A stretch of DNA of 6,981 nt. Origin: Prevotellaceae bacterium (GTDB lineage: Bacteria; Bacteroidota; Bacteroidia; Bacteroidales; UBA932). Within the stretch, counting starts at the first letter, position 1; every line of letters starts with the position of its first letter. Of the stretch, positions 1-6,791 are shown one piece after another. The notes under the pieces were generated by a model. It was not told where the DNA came from and did not search any database. It was given only the letters and a program-made list of their open reading frames with translations. The position numbers and the translations under genes were made by a program. The stretch is from positions 1 to 6,981 of the forward strand of contig JAITSM010000101.1 of assembly GCA_031287815.1 (NCBI GenBank), written 5' to 3'.

Positions 1-225
1 GTGGGACGCCCTGATGCCGTGTTGGAATTTAAGCAATTGGTTTACATTTTCGAGTTCAAGCTCGACGGCAATGGCACGGCCGAGGAGGCGTTAAAGCAAA
101 TTGAGGAGAAAGACTACGCTGGAAAATACCATCTTTCCGGCAAGAAAGTCATAAAAGTCGGCGTAGAATTTGACAACGAGAAGCGGAATGTAAAGCGGTG
201 GCTGGTGAACAGTGAACGGCGATAA
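1..225 (+). CDS. PD-(D/E)XK nuclease-domain protein (AAA-ATPase-like/DUF1703 type), C-terminal fragment
   Basis: This is the last 74 codons of a gene whose start lies left of the window; the GTG at base 1 is almost certainly an internal Val codon, because the frame is open to the edge. The fragment shows the core of a PD-(D/E)XK nuclease fold: a Pro-Asp at residues 4-5, then a beta strand YIFEFKLDG with the E-x-K pair at residues 18 and 20, then a helix with EEALKQIEEKDYAGKY and the strand KVIKVGVEFD. This pattern is characteristic of the large Bacteroidota family that pairs an AAA-ATPase-like domain (PF09820) with a C-terminal PD-(D/E)XK domain (PF08011), usually about 500 residues in full. 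The ATPase part is not visible here. The biological role of the family is not established; a link to mobile elements or defence has been suggested. Family assignment is confident, function is not. Confidence 0.85.
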   Translation: MGRPDAVLEFKQLVYIFEFKLDGNGTAEEALKQIEEKDYAGKYHLSGKKVIKVGVEFDNEKRNVKRWLVNSERR

Positions 226-244
226 CATAAAATACAGACCAAAA

Positions 245-283
245 GTTCGTTGGTATTGAATTTTTTGTATCTTTGCAAAATTA
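245..283 (+). promoter_or_regulatory. Bacteroidota-type promoter for the envelope operon
   Basis: The 78-nt gap between the nuclease gene and the LPP20 gene contains TATCTTTG at 268-275, a full match to the Bacteroides -7 consensus TAnnTTTG, within the 13-mer TTGTATCTTTGCA (265-277). A -33 TTG is less clear: TTG occurs at 250-252 (15-nt spacer) and TTCG at 246-249 (18-nt spacer). Transcription would start near 280-283, giving a very short A-rich leader with no Shine-Dalgarno site, as is normal in this phylum. A three-codon frame (ATG ATA AAA TAA, 293-304) ends in a TAATG overlap with the LPP20 start at 304; it may be chance. No terminator for the preceding gene is seen. Confidence 0.7.
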
Positions 284-303
284 ACCAACAAAATGATAAA
301 ATA

Positions 304-879
304 ATGAGAAATTGTAAGAAATTAGCAGTTGTTGCCGTAGCGGCAATGTTTGCAGGTGCGGCCGTGACAGGCTGCGGTGGCGCGAAATCCGTACAGAGCG
401 CTTCTACCGAAGTATCCGTTCCGTTCTCGGACAAGGAATACAAAACGGACAAAGAGTTTTTCCGGGCGTCGCAAAGCGGCAAAAGCCCTGATTTGGCCAC
501 GGCCAAGAAAATTGCACTGCAAAACGCAAAAACGGAATTAGCCGGCAATATCCAGTCGACAATTAAGGCGGTTACCGAGAACTATACCAACCAACGCTCG
601 GTAGGCGACAAGCAGGAGTTTGAAAACAAGTTTGAAGAAAACGCCCGCGCAGTGGTCAATCAAACGCTGAACGACGTACGGATTATCGGCGAGAAAGTGT
701 TTAAGGAAAAGGACGGCAAACACACCTACTATATAGCTATCGAAATGAGCAAAGAGCCTGTGGTGAATAACATCGCCGACCGTATTTCAAAAGACGCTAA
801 ATTGCAACTGGATTTCGACAAGCACCAATTCCAAAAAGTGTTCGACGAGGAAATGCAAAAATTTGAAGCGCAACAATAA
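304..879 (+). CDS. LPP20 family lipoprotein
   Basis: A 191-residue exported lipoprotein. The ATG at 304 is preferred over the upstream TTG at 250 because it gives a clean signal peptide: Lys at 5-6, a hydrophobic stretch at 7-21, and a lipobox VTGC with the lipidated Cys at 24 followed by Gly-Gly. Residues 46-165 resemble the LPP20 domain: the helix-rich segment ATAKKIALQNAKTELAGNI (65-83), a long charged helix with Phe, Glu and Asn (about 90-127), then the strands VRIIGEKVFKEKDGKHTYYI (125-144). The C-terminus (166-191) is a charged amphipathic tail. Related proteins include Helicobacter LPP20 and Vibrio FlgP, an outer-membrane disc component of the flagellar motor; nothing flagellar is present here, so only the fold is transferable. 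It is the first gene of a tight operon, 3 nt ahead of a second protein that seems to carry the same domain. Probable location is the outer membrane; the function is unknown. Confidence 0.85.
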   Translation: MRNCKKLAVVAVAAMFAGAAVTGCGGAKSVQSASTEVSVPFSDKEYKTDKEFFRASQSGKSPDLATAKKIALQNAKTELAGNIQSTIKAVTENYTNQRSVGDKQEFENKFEENARAVVNQTLNDVRIIGEKVFKEKDGKHTYYIAIEMSKEPVVNNIADRISKDAKLQLDFDKHQFQKVFDEEMQKFEAQQ

Positions 880-882
880 ATC

Positions 883-2700
883 ATGCTCTCTTCTCGATTG
901 AATGCCATGCTTTTTTGGCTATTGCTGTGCGGAATGCCTGTGGCGGTAGCATTTTCGCAAACGGTGGAACAAGTAAAAAGTAACAACGCCTATTATTGGG
1001 GTGAGGGCGTGGGGAAAACCACGTCGCAAGCCGACGAGCAGGCGCTGTCGATGCTTATTAACAGCATTTCGGCCAAGGTGGAAAGCGATTTCAGCGTACA
1101 GACCACCGAAACGTCGGACAGCAAGAAATCGGATTTCAAGCAGTATGTCAACAGTTTGGTAAAAACCTATTCCAACGCCACCATCAAGAATACGGAAATT
1201 TTGAGTTGGGGCGAAGAGCCGGAAGTGCACGTGTTCCGTTTTGTGAAAAAGTCGGAAATCTATAAAATCTTTGCGGAGCGCGAGCTCAAAATAAAGGAGT
1301 TTGTAGCGATAGCGCAGAAGGCGGAAGCCAATTACCAAACGGCCGACGCATTGCGTTACTACTATTGGGCGCTGATGCTGCTGCAAAGCCATCCCGACGC
1401 CGCCAGCATGACCATGGAAATAAACGGCAAGCAGGAAAAATTGGACGTATTTCTCCCGCGTCAGATCAACGCGGTATTCGACAGCCTGCAGTTCGCCGTA
1501 ACCGGCAAGCAACCGGATGAGAACCTCATGCAGTATTTGCTCCGGATCACTTACCAACAGCAGCCGGTAAGCAATTGCGAGTATTCGTTCTTCGACGGGC
1601 GAAACTGGTCGGTAGTGATTGGTGCAAAAGACGGGAAGGGCATCGCCGAGATGATGGGCGATACAGCGCTGCACAAGGAAATTCGCGTGAAAGTAGAATA
1701 TGCTTTCGAGAACGAATGGAAAATCGACAACGAGGTAAACGACGTGCTGCGTAAGGTGGAGCCGGTGATCTTCAAAAAAAGTTACGTCAACGTGCCGCTG
1801 ACTGAAGTGAAAGCGCCTGTGCAGGCCGTTACCGTGGTGCCGGACGCACCGGAGGTAACTATTCCTGCAAGCGTGAGCGCCGTAGACGGTACGCCTTATC
1901 TGTCCATGCTGGAGCGGGTAGAACAGGCCATCAGAACAAAACGCTATGAATCGGTGCGCGACTGTTTTACCGACGAAGGGTACGACATGTTTACCCGGCT
2001 GGTGCAGTACGGGCGCGGTGTGATATTGGTCAAACCGGTGTACTCGTTTTTGGCTTTTGAAGACGGCATCATGGCGCGGGCATTGCCCATGCGGTTTAGC
2101 TTTAGCAACAACCGCCGCGCCTTTGTGGAAGATGTGGTATTTAACATTTCGCAGCGCGAAGGGAAAATCCGTTCGCTCTCCTTCGCCTTGCCCAACAAGG
2201 TGTGCAGCGATATTTTGAAATACGAAAACTGGGGCGAGTATTCGCGCATGGCCATCATTCACTTTATCGAAATCTACAAAACCGCATACGCCTTAAAGCA
2301 ATTAGAGTATATTGAATCGATTTTTTCCGACAACGCGCTGATTATCGTAGGGAAAATAGTGAAAAACTATACCGGCGACAATAACCGGGTTTCCGGCAGT
2401 CAGGTGAAATTGACGCAATACAGCAAGGAACAGTACATCCGGCAGCTGAGCTCGGTATTTAAAAGTAACGAGTATGTGAATTTGAAATTTACCGACATCA
2501 ACGTAAAAAAGGCCGGCGTGGGCGGCGAAGTATACGGCATACAGCTCAAGCAGGATTATTTTTCGACCGGCTACGGCGATACCGGATACCTTTTCCTGAT
2601 GGTGGATTTGAACAGGGTGGAAGAGCCCGTAATCCACATCCGCACTTGGCAGCCTGAGAAAGATCCCGATTTCGGACTATATGATATTTCAGACTTTTAA
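883..2700 (+). CDS. Secreted LPP20-like multidomain protein (hypothetical)
   Basis: A 605-residue exported protein of unknown function. The start at 883 lies 3 nt after the previous stop; an in-frame ATG at 907 would also leave a signal peptide. The signal runs through residue 25, with likely cleavage AFS|Q, giving a soluble periplasmic or surface protein, since there is no lipobox. Residues 35-140 repeat the layout of the upstream LPP20 domain: YYWGEG, then a helix around ADEQALSMLINSI (50-62), a polar loop, and a strand pair ending VHVFRFVKKSEI. Residues 138-172 form a TPR-like helical pair. About 220-300 is a beta-rich segment, followed by a Pro/Val linker (302-335). Two segments with helix-then-sheet character follow: 338-440, and 447-592 with conserved-looking YGIQLKQDYFSTGYGDTGYLFL and ending RTWQPEKD. 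The second resembles NTF2-like folds; this is inference. Neighbours suggest it acts with the LPP20 lipoprotein and the PEGA protein in one envelope complex. Confidence 0.7.
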   Translation: MLSSRLNAMLFWLLLCGMPVAVAFSQTVEQVKSNNAYYWGEGVGKTTSQADEQALSMLINSISAKVESDFSVQTTETSDSKKSDFKQYVNSLVKTYSNATIKNTEILSWGEEPEVHVFRFVKKSEIYKIFAERELKIKEFVAIAQKAEANYQTADALRYYYWALMLLQSHPDAASMTMEINGKQEKLDVFLPRQINAVFDSLQFAVTGKQPDENLMQYLLRITYQQQPVSNCEYSFFDGRNWSVVIGAKDGKGIAEMMGDTALHKEIRVKVEYAFENEWKIDNEVNDVLRKVEPVIFKKSYVNVPLTEVKAPVQAVTVVPDAPEVTIPASVSAVDGTPYLSMLERVEQAIRTKRYESVRDCFTDEGYDMFTRLVQYGRGVILVKPVYSFLAFEDGIMARALPMRFSFSNNRRAFVEDVVFNISQREGKIRSLSFALPNKVCSDILKYENWGEYSRMAIIHFIEIYKTAYALKQLEYIESIFSDNALIIVGKIVKNYTGDNNRVSGSQVKLTQYSKEQYIRQLSSVFKSNEYVNLKFTDINVKKAGVGGEVYGIQLKQDYFSTGYGDTGYLFLMVDLNRVEEPVIHIRTWQPEKDPDFGLYDISDF

Positions 2701-2703
2701 ACC

Positions 2704-4695
2704 ATGAAAATTTTTTTTCAACGAACGTTTATCGCAGTAGCCATGCTGTTGCCGTGCCTTCCGGCGTTGGCGCAACAATTGGCGGTGGAACGTTTTACGC
2801 GGGACGACAGCGACCAGGCAGCGCGTATCCACAGCCCGCGCAAAGACCAGAACGACAAGGTGTGCGCCATTGTGAAAATGGAAACCACGTTGTTGTTGCA
2901 GGATTTCACGTTTGACGCCGGCTCTGTGGGAATTGCACACACCGAGCAAAAAACCGGCGAAATCTGGGTGTATCTTTCGCCCGGCGCGCGGCGAATAACT
3001 ATTAACCACAAGCATCTTGGAACGGTACGCAATTACGAGTTCGGCGAGGCGCTGAGAGAGGCCACCGTATATATCCTGAAGCTGAAATCGGGAAACGTAA
3101 AAACGGTGGTAGAAGACAACGTGGCGCTTCAATATCTGGAGATGATCTGCGAGGTGGAAGGCGCTACCATCAAGGTAGACGACGAGGCGCCGGAGCCTTT
3201 TGTCAATGGAAAATTTCAAAAAGCGCTCTCGTACGGGAAGCACCGCTACACGGTGGAAGCGCCCATGTATCACCCTGAGAGCGGCATTCAGGAAATCACG
3301 GTGCAGAAAACCGCACCTGTTGCCGTTAACCTAAAGCCCAAATTCGGCAAACTGACCATTAGCACGCAACCCGAACAGGGCGCGGAGGTGTTCATTGATG
3401 ATGAAAAGCGCGGCCAAAGTCCGCTGACTATTGAGCGGCTCAGCAGCGGGACACACAGTATCCGCGTGATAAAAGCGCAGTTCTTGCCCGTTACGCAAAG
3501 TAAGGTAATCACCGACGGCGCCACGGAAACGCTGGCGTTGACCATGCAGCCTAATTTTGCCGTGATCACGCTGACCACGCCCGACGGCGGGGATATTTAC
3601 ATCAACGACGATAAAAAAGGCGCTGCGCCGTGGAGCGGCAGGCTCACGCCCGGACAGTACAAGGTGGAAGTGCGGAAGCCGTCGCACCGCAACACGGTGA
3701 CCACCGTGGTCAGTGAAGCGGGAAAAGATAAGACCGTTCCGCTTGAAGCACCCAGCCCCATCTACGGTTCGTTGGAAATAAAAGAAACGAATTTAGTCAC
3801 CGCCGACATCTCTATTGACGGCGAAAATCGCGGCACAACGCCACTTATTCTCAACCGTATACTCGTGGGCAGCCACACCGTAGAGCTGCGGGCAGCGGGC
3901 TATAAACCATACAGGCAGACCGTAGAGATACAAGAGGGCAAAATCCTGCCGGTGTCTGCCGAATTGCAGGAAGAAGAAAAAACAGGATCGCTTAAAATCA
4001 CGGCCAACACCTCCGCTGCAGTGTCGGTGGGAGGGACGCCTATAGGCTACACGCCCGTTACCGCGAAGAATCTTTCATTAGGGGAAAAAACGGTATTTTT
4101 CCAGGCGTCCGGCTACAAGCCGTTGACCAAAACCGTGTACATTAAACCCGGTTCCGACAATGAAATATATGGCGAGTTGAAACAGAAACCGGTCATTCAC
4201 CCGGTACTGTTGATAGATTACCGCATGTCGCCACCCACGTCTCATTTTGGCTTTTCGTTAGGCTACTGCGAACGGTGGGGCGGATATTTCCAGTACAGGG
4301 GGGATATACTTAAAGTGGGCGAGAAATCGCTTACGGAAAGCATGCTGAAAGAGGTGGACGAAGACTTTTCCGGCGGCGAGAAAAACCATTTCAGGACGTC
4401 TGTGACGGCAGGCGTTATGTTGCGTCTTTTTAGCTCTATATACGTGAGCGGAGGGTTAGGTCATGGAAAATACGGCGCAGTGTACAAGGTAGGGAAAGAA
4501 TCAGATGCGGTATTCTATACCGCCGGGCTGACTAAGGGCCTGGAGTTGGAATACGGCCTCACCTTCAGGTTTTGGCAATTTTTTTCGCTCACTGCAGGCT
4601 ACAGCACTATTGCCGGGTCGGACTTCGGCGAATTATATTTTGGGATAGGCTTAATGCTGTGGGAGTCAACGTTAAAGGAGATATCACGCAAATAG
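2704..4695 (+). CDS. PEGA-repeat protein with C-terminal outer-membrane barrel-like domain
   Basis: A 663-residue exported protein, starting 3 nt after the previous stop. The signal peptide ends ALA|Q after residue 23. Residues 24-145 form an N-terminal domain of a type often found ahead of PEGA repeats in Bacteroidota, with FTFDAGSVGI, then GEIWVYLSPGARRITINH and a Tyr-Ile-Leu-Lys-Leu strand. PEGA repeats follow at about 215-285, 286-353, 355-427 and 428-497, with a more divergent one at 147-213. Each has a strand, a (D/N)-(D/G)-x-x-x-G turn such as VFIDDEKRGQSPL or ISIDGENRGTTPL, then a G-x-(H/Y/K) strand such as VGSHTVELRAAGYKPY. PEGA domains are small Ig-like beta folds thought to bind cell-surface components. 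Residues 499-652 alternate polar and aromatic/hydrophobic residues in strands (HFGFSLGYCERWGGYFQYRG, TAGVMLRLF, IYVSGGLGHG, YGLTFRFWQFFSLTAGYS, ELYFGIGLMLW), typical of a small outer-membrane barrel. It is probably the membrane anchor of the operon's complex. Confidence 0.85.
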   Translation: MKIFFQRTFIAVAMLLPCLPALAQQLAVERFTRDDSDQAARIHSPRKDQNDKVCAIVKMETTLLLQDFTFDAGSVGIAHTEQKTGEIWVYLSPGARRITINHKHLGTVRNYEFGEALREATVYILKLKSGNVKTVVEDNVALQYLEMICEVEGATIKVDDEAPEPFVNGKFQKALSYGKHRYTVEAPMYHPESGIQEITVQKTAPVAVNLKPKFGKLTISTQPEQGAEVFIDDEKRGQSPLTIERLSSGTHSIRVIKAQFLPVTQSKVITDGATETLALTMQPNFAVITLTTPDGGDIYINDDKKGAAPWSGRLTPGQYKVEVRKPSHRNTVTTVVSEAGKDKTVPLEAPSPIYGSLEIKETNLVTADISIDGENRGTTPLILNRILVGSHTVELRAAGYKPYRQTVEIQEGKILPVSAELQEEEKTGSLKITANTSAAVSVGGTPIGYTPVTAKNLSLGEKTVFFQASGYKPLTKTVYIKPGSDNEIYGELKQKPVIHPVLLIDYRMSPPTSHFGFSLGYCERWGGYFQYRGDILKVGEKSLTESMLKEVDEDFSGGEKNHFRTSVTAGVMLRLFSSIYVSGGLGHGKYGAVYKVGKESDAVFYTAGLTKGLELEYGLTFRFWQFFSLTAGYSTIAGSDFGELYFGIGLMLWESTLKEISRK

Positions 4696-4702
4696 ACTAC
4701 AC

Positions 4703-5173
4703 ATGAAAAACCTTTCTATCCTATTGCTTTGTGCCGGTTTGCTGCAAGCCTGTACGCTCAATTTACCCGATTCCGTGGCGGATACGGGGTATGAAAACAA
4801 AATCCCTGTCATTGAATTTGACAAATACAGTGTGTATTTCGACTACAATAACGATGGCTTTGTGAACAAAGGCGAAACGGTGGGCTTGCAAGTATGGTTA
4901 AAAAACACCGGAACCCGCGCGGCAAAAGGCGTGGAAGCCCTATTCTCCATCAACAGTCCGTATGTGTCTAATTTCACACCGGGGACGGGAATAGATTACG
5001 GTGATATTGCTATAGGAGAGACTGTAATGGCGTATTTCTACGTCAATTACTCTACCATCCAATTTACAGTATCCTCTTCCACTCCCGAGGGCACGCAAAT
5101 ACCAATCAGTATCAGTATAGTTGATGAAAGTGACAATACGTGGACAAGCAGCTTCAATGTCGCAATTCAATAA
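4703..5173 (+). CDS. Small lipoprotein with EF-hand loop and Ig-like (CARDB/APHP-like) domain
   Basis: A 156-residue lipoprotein, the last gene of the operon, 7 nt after the PEGA gene. The signal peptide has Lys at 2, a hydrophobic core, and a lipobox LQAC with lipidated Cys at 17. Residues 47-58 (DYNNDGFVNKGE) fit the EF-hand calcium loop at every key position: Asp47, Asn49, Asp51, Gly52, Val54, Asn55 and Glu58. The following text VGLQVWLKNTGTRAAKGVEA and a run of short beta strands to the end match a small Ig-like domain of the CARDB/APHP kind, in which a D-x-(D/N)-x-D-G-x-x-x-x-G-E turn leading into a strand with K-N-x-G is a recurring arrangement. There is a single such domain, with no protease or sorting domain attached. 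It probably sits on a membrane surface and binds Ca2+; a structural or accessory role in the operon's complex is inference. Its end lies only 4 nt from the convergent toxin gene, but the last strand looks complete. Confidence 0.75.
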   Translation: MKNLSILLLCAGLLQACTLNLPDSVADTGYENKIPVIEFDKYSVYFDYNNDGFVNKGETVGLQVWLKNTGTRAAKGVEALFSINSPYVSNFTPGTGIDYGDIAIGETVMAYFYVNYSTIQFTVSSSTPEGTQIPISISIVDESDNTWTSSFNVAIQ

Positions 5174-5177
5174 ATTT

Positions 5178-6179
5178 TTACAATTTTCTAAATTGCTCCT
5201 GCAAATTTTCCATTCGTTTGAGCAGTTCATCAAAAGGTAACGAATTGCCGTAAATCATTGTGTCTTGCATTTTTTCATAGTCCTGCCGCCAATCGTCAAT
5301 AATTTGCAATGGTGGAACGAGGAAGATATTTTTACGAATATCCTGCGAATAATCCACCCCGTTTACACGTGTAAAAATTTGGCGATGGTGGTGAATTGCA
5401 TTCCAAAGTTCATCATTGGCAACAGCTTTTATCGCAAAATCTTTGTCCATCATTTTTTCTAAATCGTACAAATGTCGCGATTTACGGTCGGCGAGCATTG
5501 AGCCGTTGCCTGTAAAAATTTCGTGTAACAAAAACGCTTTTTCCAAAAATGTTTTTTCGGGCACTGCCGTTATAATTTCTGTATTGGCAACCGAAGTATC
5601 AATATCAAAATTCTCTGAAACCAAACTTTTAACTTCGCTTGTAGCGGTTGGTTCAATCAATGAACGCGAGCCAGCTTCCAACACAATTTCTGCGTTCAAA
5701 TACGGTAGTGGGTCAAACAACGATTGATAACGAATGAAAATCTTTCGCGGTTCGGGATAGGTTTTGTCGCCCTCGCCATCGGGTTGCGGTTCTATCGTGC
5801 AAAGATTTTGCAACTCATATTTTTCAATGCCTTTCCGTAATTCCGAGCAAAAAAATCCCTTTACAAAAAGCGACGACTGCTTGCGTAACTTTTTGATTTG
5901 CTTTATCGTTAAATCGCCGTCCAAATGAAACTGAATTCTATCTATTTCAAAATCGATGTCTTCTGAAAAACGCTCAATAAGCTTCCAAACTTTACTTAAC
6001 GAAGTTCCACCTTTGAAAACCAATTTATCGGCAAAAGGCAATGAAAATACAATTTGCAAAATACTTGTTACCCACAAATCCTTTTCTACGACTTGTGGGA
6101 ACAAATTACCCATTTTTATTCCTGTCTGCAAAATCACCGTTTTGCGCTCACTGTCGCTCAATTCGAAAAATTTACTCAT
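5178..6179 (-). CDS. AbiEii/AbiGii-family nucleotidyltransferase toxin
   Basis: A 333-residue protein of the nucleotidyltransferase AbiEii/AbiGii toxin family (DUF1814 type). Visible motifs are KGGTSLSK at residues 56-63, which is motif I; SEDIDF at 72-77, with the metal-binding Asp74 and Asp76 of motif II; EKTFLEKAF at 208-216, with the family's conserved Lys; and RHLYDL at 235-240, with Asp239. All four catalytic motifs are intact, and the length is normal for the family, so the toxin looks active. In lactococcal AbiE this protein causes abortive phage infection; the related mycobacterial MenT3 adds nucleotides to the tRNA 3' acceptor end, but the target here is unknown. The start at 6179 overlaps the antitoxin stop by 8 nt (ATGAGTAA), which points to translational coupling. 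Its stop lies 4 nt from that of the convergent lipoprotein gene. The sequence is clearly richer in A+T than the plus-strand operon, consistent with horizontal transfer. Confidence 0.92.
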   Translation of the reverse strand: MSKFFELSDSERKTVILQTGIKMGNLFPQVVEKDLWVTSILQIVFSLPFADKLVFKGGTSLSKVWKLIERFSEDIDFEIDRIQFHLDGDLTIKQIKKLRKQSSLFVKGFFCSELRKGIEKYELQNLCTIEPQPDGEGDKTYPEPRKIFIRYQSLFDPLPYLNAEIVLEAGSRSLIEPTATSEVKSLVSENFDIDTSVANTEIITAVPEKTFLEKAFLLHEIFTGNGSMLADRKSRHLYDLEKMMDKDFAIKAVANDELWNAIHHHRQIFTRVNGVDYSQDIRKNIFLVPPLQIIDDWRQDYEKMQDTMIYGNSLPFDELLKRMENLQEQFRKL

Positions 6180-6777
6180 ACAGTTTCAATATTAATTTTC
6201 TAATCCATACGGGCATTAGTTTGGCATCTTGCAAAATATGTTCTTTTGGCACTTGTTGCAATACATATTTCAACCTGTCCAAATGTGCAGGAGTAATTCT
6301 TTTCTGTGTTATTTCCTTTAATGCAAATGTAATCAGCATTGCTAAGTCATTTTTGAAAGCAAGATTTTTTGGAGCGGTATGCTTCAATAAAATTCCTTTG
6401 CCATTGCCGATTCTTATTCTGCGAGGCGATCCATCTGTCAAATAAACGTAATTTGCAGGTACTTGTGTAGATAACCCCAACCTATTTAAAGCATAAAGGC
6501 CTGTTGGCACAATTCTTGCCTTATCGCGCTTTGCGATTGCTTCCGCAACGGTGTCTAATGAAGGATACAGAATGCTCAGTCCTAACTTTTTATCAATTTT
6601 AGGATAATAATAAATGCCTGTTGCCAATTTTATAAGCACTTGTTTTTTTACTAAATTGGATAACGCTTTTGATACGGATTTTGATTCGCCATAAGCCGCA
6701 AAATTAGAGGCAAAATATTCCTTACCTCTTCCGCATTTTTTTATCTTTATGGATATCTTATATTCAATACTTTTCAT
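6172..6777 (-). CDS. AbiEi/DUF6088-type antitoxin with N-terminal winged helix
   Basis: A 201-residue protein that directly precedes the AbiEii toxin and overlaps it by 8 nt, the standard antitoxin-first order of AbiE operons. Residues 5-60 form a winged helix-turn-helix: helices around YFASNFAAYG and SKSVSKALSNLVKKQ (recognition helix about 34-45), then the wing LIKLATGIYYYP (49-59). Residues 62-201 are the conserved C-terminal domain, with VPTGLYALNRLGLSTQVP (90-107), VYLTDGSPRRIRIG (111-124) and a basic helical tail, which in this family is the part associated with neutralising the toxin. It resembles the DUF6088 subgroup common in Bacteroidota rather than canonical lactococcal AbiEi. The start at 6777 is the only Met near the N-terminus. 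AbiEi proteins repress their own operon by binding inverted repeats; a perfect inverted repeat lies 14 nt upstream of this start. The gene is AT-rich like its partner. Confidence 0.88.
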   Translation of the reverse strand: MKSIEYKISIKIKKCGRGKEYFASNFAAYGESKSVSKALSNLVKKQVLIKLATGIYYYPKIDKKLGLSILYPSLDTVAEAIAKRDKARIVPTGLYALNRLGLSTQVPANYVYLTDGSPRRIRIGNGKGILLKHTAPKNLAFKNDLAMLITFALKEITQKRITPAHLDRLKYVLQQVPKEHILQDAKLMPVWIRKLILKLYE

Positions 6778-6791
6778 AGTATTTTAATCTT

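Noticed and set aside
250..303. Upstream TTG start that would lengthen the LPP20 protein by 18 residues
   Set aside because: The extension would run across the -7 box and predicted start of transcription, and would bury the lipoprotein signal peptide.
919..2262. A 447-codon open frame on the minus strand opposite the 605-residue gene
   Set aside because: It lies wholly inside a gene with a clear signal peptide and operon spacing; its translation is rich in His, Arg and Phe with no recognisable domain, as expected for the reverse of a GC-moderate coding sequence.
2689..3273. A 194-codon minus-strand frame opposite the PEGA gene
   Set aside because: Its translation has no family-like pattern and no promoter of the local type; the plus-strand frame encodes well-formed PEGA repeats.
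5181..5195. CAATTT/AAATTG dyad as a terminator for the convergent operons
   Set aside because: Only six A/T-dominated pairs within the toxin coding region; too weak to call.
5956..6445. Plus-strand frames of 79 and 134 codons opposite the AbiE genes
   Set aside because: They overlap the toxin and antitoxin frames, which have intact catalytic and winged-helix motifs; the plus-strand translations are Ser/Phe-rich with no pattern.
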